A stretch of DNA of 32,104 nucleotides from Bacillus sp. IITD106 (GTDB lineage: Bacteria; Bacillota; Bacilli; Bacillales; Bacillaceae_C). The notes under the pieces were generated by a model, which saw only the letters and a program-made list of their open reading frames with translations, was not told where the DNA came from and searched no databases. A program made the position numbers and the translations under genes. This document shows, piece after piece, positions 24,861-32,104 of this stretch (its first letter is position 1; each line of letters starts with the position of its first letter). The stretch covers positions 1 to 32,104 of the forward strand of contig NZ_JAIAZY010000046.1 in the NCBI RefSeq assembly GCF_019459225.1, written 5' to 3'.

Positions 24861-25757
24861 ATGGCGGACTATTTAATAAAAGCACTTGCTTATAATGGCC
24901 AAGCACGTGCATATGCAGCACTTACGACAGAAACAGTCGGAGAAGCCCAACGTCGTCATTATACGTGGCCAACTGCTTCAGCAGCTCTCGGTAGAGCGAT
25001 GACAGCTGGTGTAATGATGGGTGCAATGCAAAAAGGTGAAGAAAAAATTACGGTTAAAGTAGAAGGGGGCGGACCGCTCGGCATTATCCTTATTGATGCA
25101 GACGCAAAAGGAAATGTTCGCGGTTATGTAACGAATCCTCAAACTCATTTTGATTTAAATGAACAAGGAAAGTTGGATGTAAGGAGAGCGGTTGGGACAG
25201 AAGGGACATTATCTGTTGTGAAGGATGTCGGGCTGCGCGACCACTTTACAGGGCAAGTTCCGATCGTCTCTGGTGAAATAGGAGACGATTTTACCTATTA
25301 TTTTGCCAAATCAGAACAAACTCCATCTTCTGTCGGAGTAGGAGTACTCGTTAATCCAGATAATACGATACTGGCTGCAGGTGGATTCATCATTCAAATC
25401 ATGCCTGGAGCAAATGAAGAAGTCATTGAAGATATTGAAAAAAGACTTGGAACTATTTTGCCTATTTCAACTATGATTCGAGAAGGATACACGCCTGAAG
25501 AAATTCTTAATCAAGTTCTCGGCGCTGAAAATGTAAAGATATTAGAGAAGGTACCCGTTCAATTTCTTTGTACTTGCTCAAAAGAGCGATTTGCCAATGC
25601 AATCATCAGTCTCGGCGAAAAAGAAATTCAGGATATGATTGATGAAGATGGCGAGGCAAATGCTCAATGTCATTTTTGTAACTCCACTTACCACTATTCT
25701 AAGGAAGAACTTGAAGAACTTAAAGAAGCATCGAAAGAAAAGTTTAGTGGAAACTAA
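24861..25757 (+). CDS. hslO: Redox-regulated chaperone Hsp33
   Basis: Hsp33 is a cytoplasmic holdase switched on by oxidative unfolding of its C-terminal zinc domain. The 298-residue protein (B. subtilis about 291) starts [18 protein letters not shown], has the family core [20 protein letters not shown] and [11 protein letters not shown], and ends with the redox switch: CTC near residue 240 and CHFC near residue 272, the conserved CxC and CxxC pairs. The ATG follows AAAGGGG. It shares a transcript with coaX as in B. subtilis. The prsA-like gene yacD that comes next in B. subtilis is absent; a terminator follows. Confidence 0.96.
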   Translation: MADYLIKALAYNGQARAYAALTTETVGEAQRRHYTWPTASAALGRAMTAGVMMGAMQKGEEKITVKVEGGGPLGIILIDADAKGNVRGYVTNPQTHFDLNEQGKLDVRRAVGTEGTLSVVKDVGLRDHFTGQVPIVSGEIGDDFTYYFAKSEQTPSSVGVGVLVNPDNTILAAGGFIIQIMPGANEEVIEDIEKRLGTILPISTMIREGYTPEEILNQVLGAENVKILEKVPVQFLCTCSKERFANAIISLGEKEIQDMIDEDGEANAQCHFCNSTYHYSKEELEELKEASKEKFSGN

Positions 25758-25770
25758 ATAATGTTTTATA

Positions 25771-25806
25771 AAAGGCGGTCAGTGAATGAACTGCCTTTTT
25801 GATTTT
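25771..25806 (+). terminator. Intrinsic terminator after hslO
   Basis: AAAGGCGGT pairs with ACTGCCTTT (one G-T), followed by T-runs. Confidence 0.8.
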
Positions 25807-25884
25807 TTTTTTAAAGAAAAATAGGACTTTTAACATAATATAAGAATATTTTCATAGGACTATGTAAATAATAAGCCTTCGTTA

Positions 25885-25920
25885 TTGACAGTTCACCTAT
25901 TTACTGGTAATTTGTAAATA
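25885..25920 (+). promoter_or_regulatory. cysK promoter with overlapping inverted repeat
   Basis: TTGACA at 25885-25890, 17 bp and TGGTAATTT (extended -10, 25905-25913) make a good sigma-A promoter. The perfect inverted repeat TATTTAC (25898-25904) / GTAAATA (25914-25920) encloses the -10 box, a position suited to repressor binding. B. subtilis cysK is repressed by CymR; whether this is a CymR site I cannot tell. Confidence 0.6.
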
Positions 25921-25956
25921 AACCAATTAAAATACTCGGATTTAGAGGTGGAGAAC

Positions 25957-26883
25957 ATGACGATAAAGGCAAACTCAATCGCCGATTTAGTGGGCAATAC
26001 CCCTGTAGTAAAATTAAACCGCATCGTTGATGAAAACAGCGCAGATGTATATGTAAAGCTTGAATATATGAATCCAGGAAGCAGTGTAAAAGACCGAATC
26101 GCATTAGCAATGATAGAGGCTGCTGAAAAAGAAGGGAAATTAAAAGCAGGCGATACGATTGTTGAGCCAACTAGCGGTAATACAGGTATTGGTTTAGCGA
26201 TGGTTTCCGCTGCAAAAGGATACCGTGCAGTTCTCGTAATGCCTGAGACGATGAGCTTAGAACGTCGCAACTTGCTTAGGGCTTATGGAGCGGAATTAGT
26301 ATTGACTCCTGGGTCTGAAGGTATGAAGGGCGCGATTCAAAAAGCGAAAGAATTGGCAGAAGAAAAAGGTTATTTTATGCCTCAACAGTTTGAAAACTTT
26401 GCTAATCCAGAAATCCATCGTTTGACAACTGGTAAAGAAATTGTGGAGCAAATGGGAGATCAGTTGGATGCATTTGTATCAGGGATTGGTACTGGTGGAA
26501 CGATAACAGGTGCTGGCGAAGTATTAAAAGAAAAATATCCTGATATTAAAATATTTGCAGTAGAGCCTGAAGACTCTCCAGTTCTATCTGGTGGAAAGCC
26601 TGGCCCTCATAAAATTCAAGGAATCGGAGCAGGTTTCGTACCAACAGTATTAAATACAGAGATTTATGATGAAGTCATAAAAATTTCTAATGATGAAGCT
26701 TTTGCAGCATCAAGACGTGCTGCCAAGGAAGAGGGTGTGCTTGGCGGAATTTCAGCCGGGGCAGCCATCGCGGCAGCATTACAAGTAGCGAAAAAGTTAG
26801 GGAGAGGCAAGATTGTATTAGCCGTTCTTCCTGACAATGGAGAGCGTTATCTAAGTACCGCACTTTATCAATATGAAAGCTAA
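25957..26883 (+). CDS. cysK: Cysteine synthase A (O-acetylserine sulfhydrylase)
   Basis: CysK makes cysteine from O-acetylserine and sulfide with pyridoxal phosphate; in Bacillus it also partners with the regulator CymR. The 308-residue protein has the PLP lysine K45 in [10 protein letters not shown], the substrate loop PTSGNTGIG, the phosphate-binding [10 protein letters not shown] and the C-terminal [11 protein letters not shown]. The ATG at 25957 follows AGAGGTGGAG; a GTG at 25948 lies inside that ribosome binding site. It is flanked by terminators, so it is monocistronic, under a sigma-A promoter carrying an inverted repeat. Confidence 0.97.
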   Translation: MTIKANSIADLVGNTPVVKLNRIVDENSADVYVKLEYMNPGSSVKDRIALAMIEAAEKEGKLKAGDTIVEPTSGNTGIGLAMVSAAKGYRAVLVMPETMSLERRNLLRAYGAELVLTPGSEGMKGAIQKAKELAEEKGYFMPQQFENFANPEIHRLTTGKEIVEQMGDQLDAFVSGIGTGGTITGAGEVLKEKYPDIKIFAVEPEDSPVLSGGKPGPHKIQGIGAGFVPTVLNTEIYDEVIKISNDEAFAASRRAAKEEGVLGGISAGAAIAAALQVAKKLGRGKIVLAVLPDNGERYLSTALYQYES

Positions 26884-26898
26884 TACATGTACGATTTG

Positions 26899-26930
26899 AA
26901 GAGCAAGTCCAAATGAGGGCTTGCTTTTCT
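26899..26930 (+). terminator. Intrinsic terminator after cysK
   Basis: GCAAGTCC pairs with GGGCTTGC (one T-G) over a 6-base loop, then TTTTCTATTTTT. Confidence 0.8.
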
Positions 26931-26994
26931 ATTTTTAATGCTAAAGTAAGTATAAATTTTTACTTAGAATTATTACGGGACGGGTGTCCGTCCT

Positions 26995-27066
26995 GTCTAG
27001 CTCCAGGCGCCCAGCGACTAGCATAACTTTCAGCTTCTTCCTACGATAAGTCAACATCGGCTCGTT
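26995..27066 (+). repeat. Long-type intergenic repeat, 5' part only
   Basis: The left end GTCTAGCTCCAGGCGCC is followed by GCGACTAGCATAACTTTC and the block CGATAAGTCAACATCGGCTCG shared with 242-392 and 23701-23911. It breaks off after this and is immediately followed by a complete short-type element. Confidence 0.75.
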
Positions 27067-27068
27067 TT

Positions 27069-27191
27069 GTCTAGCTCCAGGCGCCAGCCCCTCGAGGTCA
27101 AATAACCTGAGTCAATAAAAGTCAAAGACCGGACTTTTTTTGACTCAGAACATTTGCTTGTCGGGGCTAATCAGGCGCCTTCCGCTTTTCT
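27069..27191 (+). repeat. Complete short-type intergenic repeat
   Basis: Its nested stems lie at equivalent positions to 12770-12890: AGGCGCC 27079-27085 with GGCGCCT 27174-27180; AGCCCC 27086-27091 with GGGGCT 27163-27168; TGAGTCA 27108-27114 with TGACTCA 27141-27147; apical AAAAGTC 27117-27123 with GACTTTT 27132-27138. Paired bases differ from the other copy but stay complementary. The apical hairpin with its T-run is terminator-like. Together with the partial copy before it, this fills the 357-base cysK-folP gap. Confidence 0.8.
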
Positions 27192-27240
27192 TATAAAAGG
27201 GTTATTCTATTTAAATAAGAAATAAAAAGGTGTGAACAAA

Positions 27241-28059
27241 ATGAAATGTGGATCTTATGAACTACAAATTAATAAAACGTTAATCATGGGGATTTTAAAT
27301 GCTACGCCTGATTCTTTTTCAGATGGCGGCCGCTACAACAATATAGAGACGGCAGTTCAACATGCAGTTCAGATGGTGGCGGATGGAGCGGATATTATTG
27401 ATATCGGCGGTGAATCTACGAGGCCAGGGCATGAACCTGTTTTAGCCGAAGAAGAAATTACCAGAGTCGTTCCAGTTATTGAAGCGATAGCAGCTAAAGC
27501 AATCGTCCCCATATCGATCGATACATATAAATCAGAAACAGCAAAACGAGCTGTCGAAGCGGGTGCCTCTATCATTAATGATATTTGGGGTGCGAAAAAG
27601 GACCCTGATATAGCGAGTGTCGCTGCGGATTATAACGTTCCAATTATTTTGATGCATAATCGTGAAAATCGCAATTACCATTCTTTTATTCGCGACGTGT
27701 TGAATGATTTGTATGAAAGTATCTCCATTGCGAAAAAGGCTGGGGTCGAGGATGATCAAATTATTTTAGACCCGGGTATTGGTTTTGCTAAGGATTATGA
27801 TGAAAATATTGAGATGATGGCTAATCTAGACAAGCTTGTTGGACTTGGCTATCCAGTCCTGCTCGGGACCTCACGTAAACGCATGATTGGAACAGCGCTC
27901 GATTTACCGGTGGAAGAGCGGATGGAAGGAACAGGAGCAACCGTGTGCTTCGGTATTCAAAAAGGGTGTCACATAATGCGTGTCCATGATGTAAAAGAAA
28001 TCAGCAGGATGGCCGCTATGATGGATGTTTTACTCGGAAAGGAGAATCAAGTTGGATAA
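27241..28059 (+). CDS. folP: Dihydropteroate synthase
   Basis: FolP condenses p-aminobenzoate with dihydropterin pyrophosphate to dihydropteroate and is the sulfonamide target. The 272-residue TIM-barrel protein has MGILNATPDSFSDGG, DIIDIGGESTRPG, INDIWG, LDPGIGFAK and the C-terminal GTSRKRMIG and MRVHDVKE motifs, all typical. The ATG at 27241 lies 8 bases after AGGTG; the GTG at 27232 overlaps that site. It heads the folP-folB-folK-yazB group, with folB overlapping its stop. Its PABA substrate normally comes from PabA/B/C, whose genes precede it in B. subtilis but are missing here. Confidence 0.96.
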   Translation: MKCGSYELQINKTLIMGILNATPDSFSDGGRYNNIETAVQHAVQMVADGADIIDIGGESTRPGHEPVLAEEEITRVVPVIEAIAAKAIVPISIDTYKSETAKRAVEAGASIINDIWGAKKDPDIASVAADYNVPIILMHNRENRNYHSFIRDVLNDLYESISIAKKAGVEDDQIILDPGIGFAKDYDENIEMMANLDKLVGLGYPVLLGTSRKRMIGTALDLPVEERMEGTGATVCFGIQKGCHIMRVHDVKEISRMAAMMDVLLGKENQVG

Positions 28060-28414
28060 AATATACTTAAATGAAATGGAATTTTACGGTTATCATGGAG
28101 TTCTTCCCGAAGAAACGAAGCTCGGGCAACGATTCCGCGTAAATGTAGTGGCAGAAACAAATTTTAGAGAGGCGGGTTTAAACGACGACTTAGAATTAAC
28201 GGTCAGCTATGCCGATATTTATTTACTATGTAAGGAAATCGTTGAAGGAAAACCATATATGCTTATTGAAGCTGTTGCTGAACATATAGCGTCTGCAATA
28301 CTAGAAAAATTCGAGAAAATTGAGTCCGTTACAGTGAAAGTGATTAAACCTGATCCACCTATTCCTGGACACTATCATTCCGTTGCGGTAGAAATAACGA
28401 GGAAACGAACATGA
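28052..28414 (+). CDS. folB: Dihydroneopterin aldolase
   Basis: FolB cleaves dihydroneopterin to 6-hydroxymethyl-dihydropterin, the substrate of FolK. The 120-residue protein equals B. subtilis FolB in length and shows MEFYGYHGVLPEE, KLGQRFRVNV, the catalytic-region LIEAVAEHIA and the C-terminal KVIKPDPPIPGHYHSVAVEI. The start is TTG 28052, 7 bases after AAAGGAG; the frame is open upstream to an ATG at 28025 but that lies inside folP and encodes no family sequence. It overlaps folP by 8 bases and folK by 4, so translation is coupled. Confidence 0.95.
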   Translation: MDKIYLNEMEFYGYHGVLPEETKLGQRFRVNVVAETNFREAGLNDDLELTVSYADIYLLCKEIVEGKPYMLIEAVAEHIASAILEKFEKIESVTVKVIKPDPPIPGHYHSVAVEITRKRT

Positions 28415-28938
28415 AGAATACTGCTTATCTATCTTTAGGATCGAATATTGGAAATCGAGAAGAGTTTTTAAAGCTTGCCTTACAAAAATTAATGGAAGAT
28501 GACAACGTAAATATTGAGTCGTGTTCCTCTATATATGAAACAGATCCAGTCGGGTATACCAATCAGGAAAATTTTTTAAATATGGCTGTAAAAATTACCA
28601 CTTCTTATTCAGCCTTGCAGCTTTTGGAGCTTTGCTTGCAAATTGAACACGAATTAGGAAGAATTAGGGAATTCAGATGGGGTCCAAGGGTGATAGACCT
28701 TGACATTTTATTGTATAATAAAGAAAATATTGAGATGGAGACTTTACAAGTGCCTCATCCTCGAATGGCGGAGCGAGCATTTGTACTTATTCCACTTTTA
28801 GAAATAAATCGGAGCCTCGTGCTTCCGACTTTAAATACCCCTTTAGTCGAAGTTCTAGACGAAATACCTGATAAAGAAGGAGTTCGGTTATGGAAACAGA
28901 TAAATGGGGAAGACGCATCCGCGCTTTTCGAAAGTTAA
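28411..28938 (+). CDS. folK: HPPK (7,8-dihydro-6-hydroxymethylpterin pyrophosphokinase)
   Basis: FolK transfers pyrophosphate from ATP to hydroxymethyl-dihydropterin, giving the FolP substrate. The 175-residue protein opens with AYLSLGSNIGNR, has YETDPVGYTNQENFLNMA, the signature RWGPRVIDLDILLY and VPHPRMAERAFVLIPL. The ATGA overlap with folB couples translation. Its last 49 bases overlap yazB in another frame, an unusually long overlap but one also found in B. subtilis relatives. Confidence 0.96.
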   Translation: MKNTAYLSLGSNIGNREEFLKLALQKLMEDDNVNIESCSSIYETDPVGYTNQENFLNMAVKITTSYSALQLLELCLQIEHELGRIREFRWGPRVIDLDILLYNKENIEMETLQVPHPRMAERAFVLIPLLEINRSLVLPTLNTPLVEVLDEIPDKEGVRLWKQINGEDASALFES

Positions 28939-29105
28939 AAGGTTATACGCAGGAAGGTCTTGCGAAAGATATAGGAATTTCTGTTTCGGTTCTTGGTGAA
29001 ATCGAAAGAGGTACCCGTCTGCCTTCAGAAGATATTTTATTGACGATTTCAAACGTTTTGGGTGTGAGTATCGGAGAATTGACCCCAGCAGAGGTCGAAG
29101 AATAA
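28890..29105 (+). CDS. yazB: XRE-family DNA-binding protein YazB
   Basis: YazB is a 71-residue helix-turn-helix protein of the Cro/C1 (XRE) type covering almost its entire length: IRAFRKLKGYTQEGLAKDIGI, then SVLGEIERGTRLPS and ISNVLGVSIGEL. Its target is unknown; the constant position behind folK and before dusB in Bacillaceae suggests a link to this operon but no function is established. The ATG has GAAGGAG 7 bases upstream, inside the folK coding sequence. No effector domain is present. Confidence 0.9.
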   Translation: METDKWGRRIRAFRKLKGYTQEGLAKDIGISVSVLGEIERGTRLPSEDILLTISNVLGVSIGELTPAEVEE

Positions 29106-29152
29106 TCTCGTTACGATTTTTCTTTAATTAAGTAAGGAAGGAGGCAGCTAAC

Positions 29153-30145
29153 CTGTTAAAAATCGGAGATATAGCAATGAAAAACCAAGTCGTCCTTGCA
29201 CCGATGGCGGGAGTATGTAATTCTGCATTTCGCTTAACGGTTAAAGAATTTGGCGCAGGGCTTGTATGTGCGGAAATGATCAGTGATAAGGGCATTGTCC
29301 AAAAAAATGAAAAAACGATGAATATGCTCTATATTGATGAACGCGAGAAGCCTCTATCCTTGCAAATTTTTGGAGGAGAAAAAGAAACTCTTGTAGAGGC
29401 GGCAAGATTCGTAGATCAAAATACAAATGCCGATATAATCGATATTAATATGGGATGCCCTGTTAATAAGATTATTAAATGTGAAGCCGGAGCAAGATGG
29501 TTGCTAGAGCCTAATAAAATTTACGATATGGTATCAGCTGTTGTTGAGGCAGTAGAAAAGCCCGTAACAGTAAAAATGCGTATCGGCTGGGATGATGAGC
29601 ATATTTTTGCAGTAGAAAATGCTAAAGCTGTAGAGAGTGCGGGTGGTGCAGCAGTCTCCATGCATGGTCGAACCCGAGTACAAATGTATGAAGGTGTAGC
29701 GAATTGGGATATCATACGTAACGTTAAGCAATCTATCCATATCCCGCTAATTGGAAACGGTGATGTAAAAACTCCAGAGGATGCAAAAAGAATGTTGGAT
29801 GAAACCGGAGTGGATGGAGTCATGATCGGACGAGCTGCTCTTGGAAATCCGTGGATGATTTATCAAACCGTAAAGTTTTTAGAAACAGGTGAATTAACTG
29901 GTGAACCTACCATTAAAGAAAAAATGGACGTATGCAAGCTGCATCTAGATCGCTTAATCGCTCTAAAAGGAGAATATGTGGCGGTTAGAGAAATGCGCAA
30001 GCATGCGGCTTGGTACTTAAAAGGTATTCGAGGAAATGGTAAGATTAGAAATGCGATCAACGAATGTCTTACAAGATGCGAGCTTGTCGCTTTGTTGGAT
30101 GATATTACTGATGGTGCGGAAGTAAACGAAAAGCAAGCTGTTTAA
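29153..30145 (+). CDS. dusB: tRNA-dihydrouridine synthase B
   Basis: Dus enzymes are FMN flavoproteins that reduce specific uridines in the tRNA D-loop and elsewhere. The TIM barrel shows APMAGVCNSAFR, LQIFGG, DINMGCP with catalytic C102, VKMRIGWD, HGRTRVQMYEG, GNGDVKTP and GRAALGNPW. Family members begin M(L/F)KIGDI. Here that sequence is present and the codon at the Met position is CTG (29153), preceded 8 bases earlier by GGAGG; this gives 330 residues. The first standard start in frame, ATG 29177, has a weaker GGAG and would drop eight conserved residues. It ends the folate group with a terminator. Confidence 0.93.
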   Translation: MLKIGDIAMKNQVVLAPMAGVCNSAFRLTVKEFGAGLVCAEMISDKGIVQKNEKTMNMLYIDEREKPLSLQIFGGEKETLVEAARFVDQNTNADIIDINMGCPVNKIIKCEAGARWLLEPNKIYDMVSAVVEAVEKPVTVKMRIGWDDEHIFAVENAKAVESAGGAAVSMHGRTRVQMYEGVANWDIIRNVKQSIHIPLIGNGDVKTPEDAKRMLDETGVDGVMIGRAALGNPWMIYQTVKFLETGELTGEPTIKEKMDVCKLHLDRLIALKGEYVAVREMRKHAAWYLKGIRGNGKIRNAINECLTRCELVALLDDITDGAEVNEKQAV

Positions 30146-30158
30146 CATTGCTCATTAC

Positions 30159-30194
30159 ACTGCCAGTAACCGCTGGCAGTTGTTTTATTTTTTT
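30159..30194 (+). terminator. Intrinsic terminator after dusB
   Basis: ACTGCCAG pairs perfectly with CTGGCAGT over 6 bases, then a T-rich tail. Confidence 0.85.
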
Positions 30195-30217
30195 AATTGC
30201 TTATTTTTATTAAATAG

Positions 30218-31720
<1,503 letters not shown>

Positions 31721-31728
31721 CTAATAAC

Positions 31729-31754
31729 AATCCCCGTTATTTTACGGGGATTTT
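31729..31754 (+). terminator. Intrinsic terminator after lysS
   Basis: AATCCCCGT pairs perfectly with ACGGGGATT over a 6-base loop, followed by TTT. Confidence 0.85.
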
Positions 31755-31795
31755 CTATGTAGAATAAAAGTTTTAAATTTCCAATGAAAAAAGTG

Positions 31796-31824
31796 TTGCT
31801 ACAATAATGAAATGGTGTTATATT
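31796..31824 (+). promoter_or_regulatory. rRNA operon promoter P1
   Basis: TTGCTA at 31796-31801, 17 bp and TATATT at 31819-31824. It is weaker than P2 and lies 96 bp upstream of it, the tandem layout of Bacillus rrn operons. Confidence 0.65.
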
Positions 31825-31891
31825 ATTATTCGTGCCTCGATAGAGAGACAATAACTTAAATAGAGATTGAAAAAAACAATTAAAAAAATTG

Positions 31892-31920
31892 TTGACATGA
31901 CTTTCGCATTTTATTATAAT
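31892..31920 (+). promoter_or_regulatory. rRNA operon promoter P2
   Basis: TTGACA at 31892-31897 and TATAAT at 31915-31920 are perfect hexamers 17 bp apart. The likely start is G at 31927, fitting initiation with GTP as for stringently controlled B. subtilis rRNA. Confidence 0.85.
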
Positions 31921-31953
31921 AGGAAAGTCGTTGTCAGAAGGCACGACTAAGTT

Positions 31954-31972
31954 TGATCTTTGAAAACTGAAC
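31954..31972 (+). promoter_or_regulatory. rRNA leader boxA-like element
   Basis: TGATCTTTGAAAACTGAAC is the conserved Bacillus rRNA leader/spacer motif, likely for antitermination and pre-rRNA processing. Confidence 0.6.
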
Positions 31973-32027
31973 GAAACGAACGTTAAATAATTTTTAATTG
32001 CAAGACCAGCAAATGAGCTACAAACTA

Positions 32028-32104
32028 CTTATATGAGAGTTTGATCCTGGCTCAGGACGAACGCTGGCGGCGTGCCTAATACATGCAAGTCGAGCGGACT
32101 TTTG
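32028..32104 (+). rRNA. rrs: 16S ribosomal RNA, 5' end only (runs off the window)
   Basis: GAGTTTGATCCTGGCTCAG begins at 32037, followed by GACGAACGCTGGCGGCGTG and the V1 start GAGCGGACTTTTG. The mature 5' end is placed about 9 bases before GAGTTTGATC by analogy with B. subtilis. The bases present fit Bacillaceae but do not fix the genus. Confidence 0.97.

Overview
This window is chromosomal DNA of an endospore-forming member of the Bacillaceae. It carries the conserved glmU-to-rRNA segment that lies near the origin in Bacillus subtilis and relatives. Gene order, protein lengths and motifs agree with the B. subtilis order glmU-prs-ctc-pth-fin-mfd-spoVT-yabM-yabN-rqcP-yabP-yabQ-divIC-yabR-tRNA-spoIIE-yabS-yabT-tilS-hpt-ftsH-coaX-hslO-cysK-folP-folB-folK-yazB-dusB-lysS-rrn. 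All protein genes are on the + strand, and I see no transposase, integrase, phage gene or CRISPR array. Family assignments come from recalled homologues, not from a search. The genus cannot be fixed from the 77 bases of 16S present.

Layout. Positions 1-491 are gene-free and hold a 51-bp tandem repeat, two intergenic repeat modules and the glmU promoter. Positions 492-4834 carry cell-wall precursor, PRPP and translation genes (glmU, prs, ctc, pth) and the small sporulation regulator fin; ctc has a textbook sigma-B promoter. Positions 4962-12720 carry mfd, spoVT (with a sigma-G-type promoter), a SpoVB/MurJ-like flippase, yabN and rqcP. Positions 12962-14810 carry yabP, yabQ, divIC and yabR. An elongator tRNA-Met with its own promoter and terminator follows. 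Positions 15233-19453 hold spoIIE (Spo0A-type promoter with a 21-bp spacer), yabS and yabT. Positions 19549-23694 hold tilS, hpt and ftsH. Positions 24077-31720 hold coaX, hslO, cysK, the folate genes folP-folB-folK, yazB, dusB and lysS. From 31796 a ribosomal RNA operon begins with tandem promoters, a leader and the first bases of 16S.

The genes mix housekeeping (UDP-GlcNAc, PRPP, purine salvage, CoA, cysteine, folate, tRNA decoding, ribosome rescue and quality control, transcription-coupled repair, FtsH proteolysis) with sporulation control (fin, spoVT, yabP, yabQ, spoIIE, yabT). The pabB-pabA-pabC genes, which separate cysK from folP in B. subtilis, are absent. Their place is taken by 357 bases of repeat elements.

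The least-explained content is between genes. One family of modular repeats (left end near GTCTAGCTCCAGCGCC, right end near GGCGCTTCCGCTTTT) occurs at five or more sites. Its two complete short copies differ by compensatory changes in several stems, which points to a conserved folded structure. A second family is a tandem array with an exact 51-bp period, seen at two distant loci in opposite orientations with a shared hairpin-plus-AACGCA layout. Two genes, fin and dusB, appear to start at non-standard codons (ATA or ATT, and CTG).
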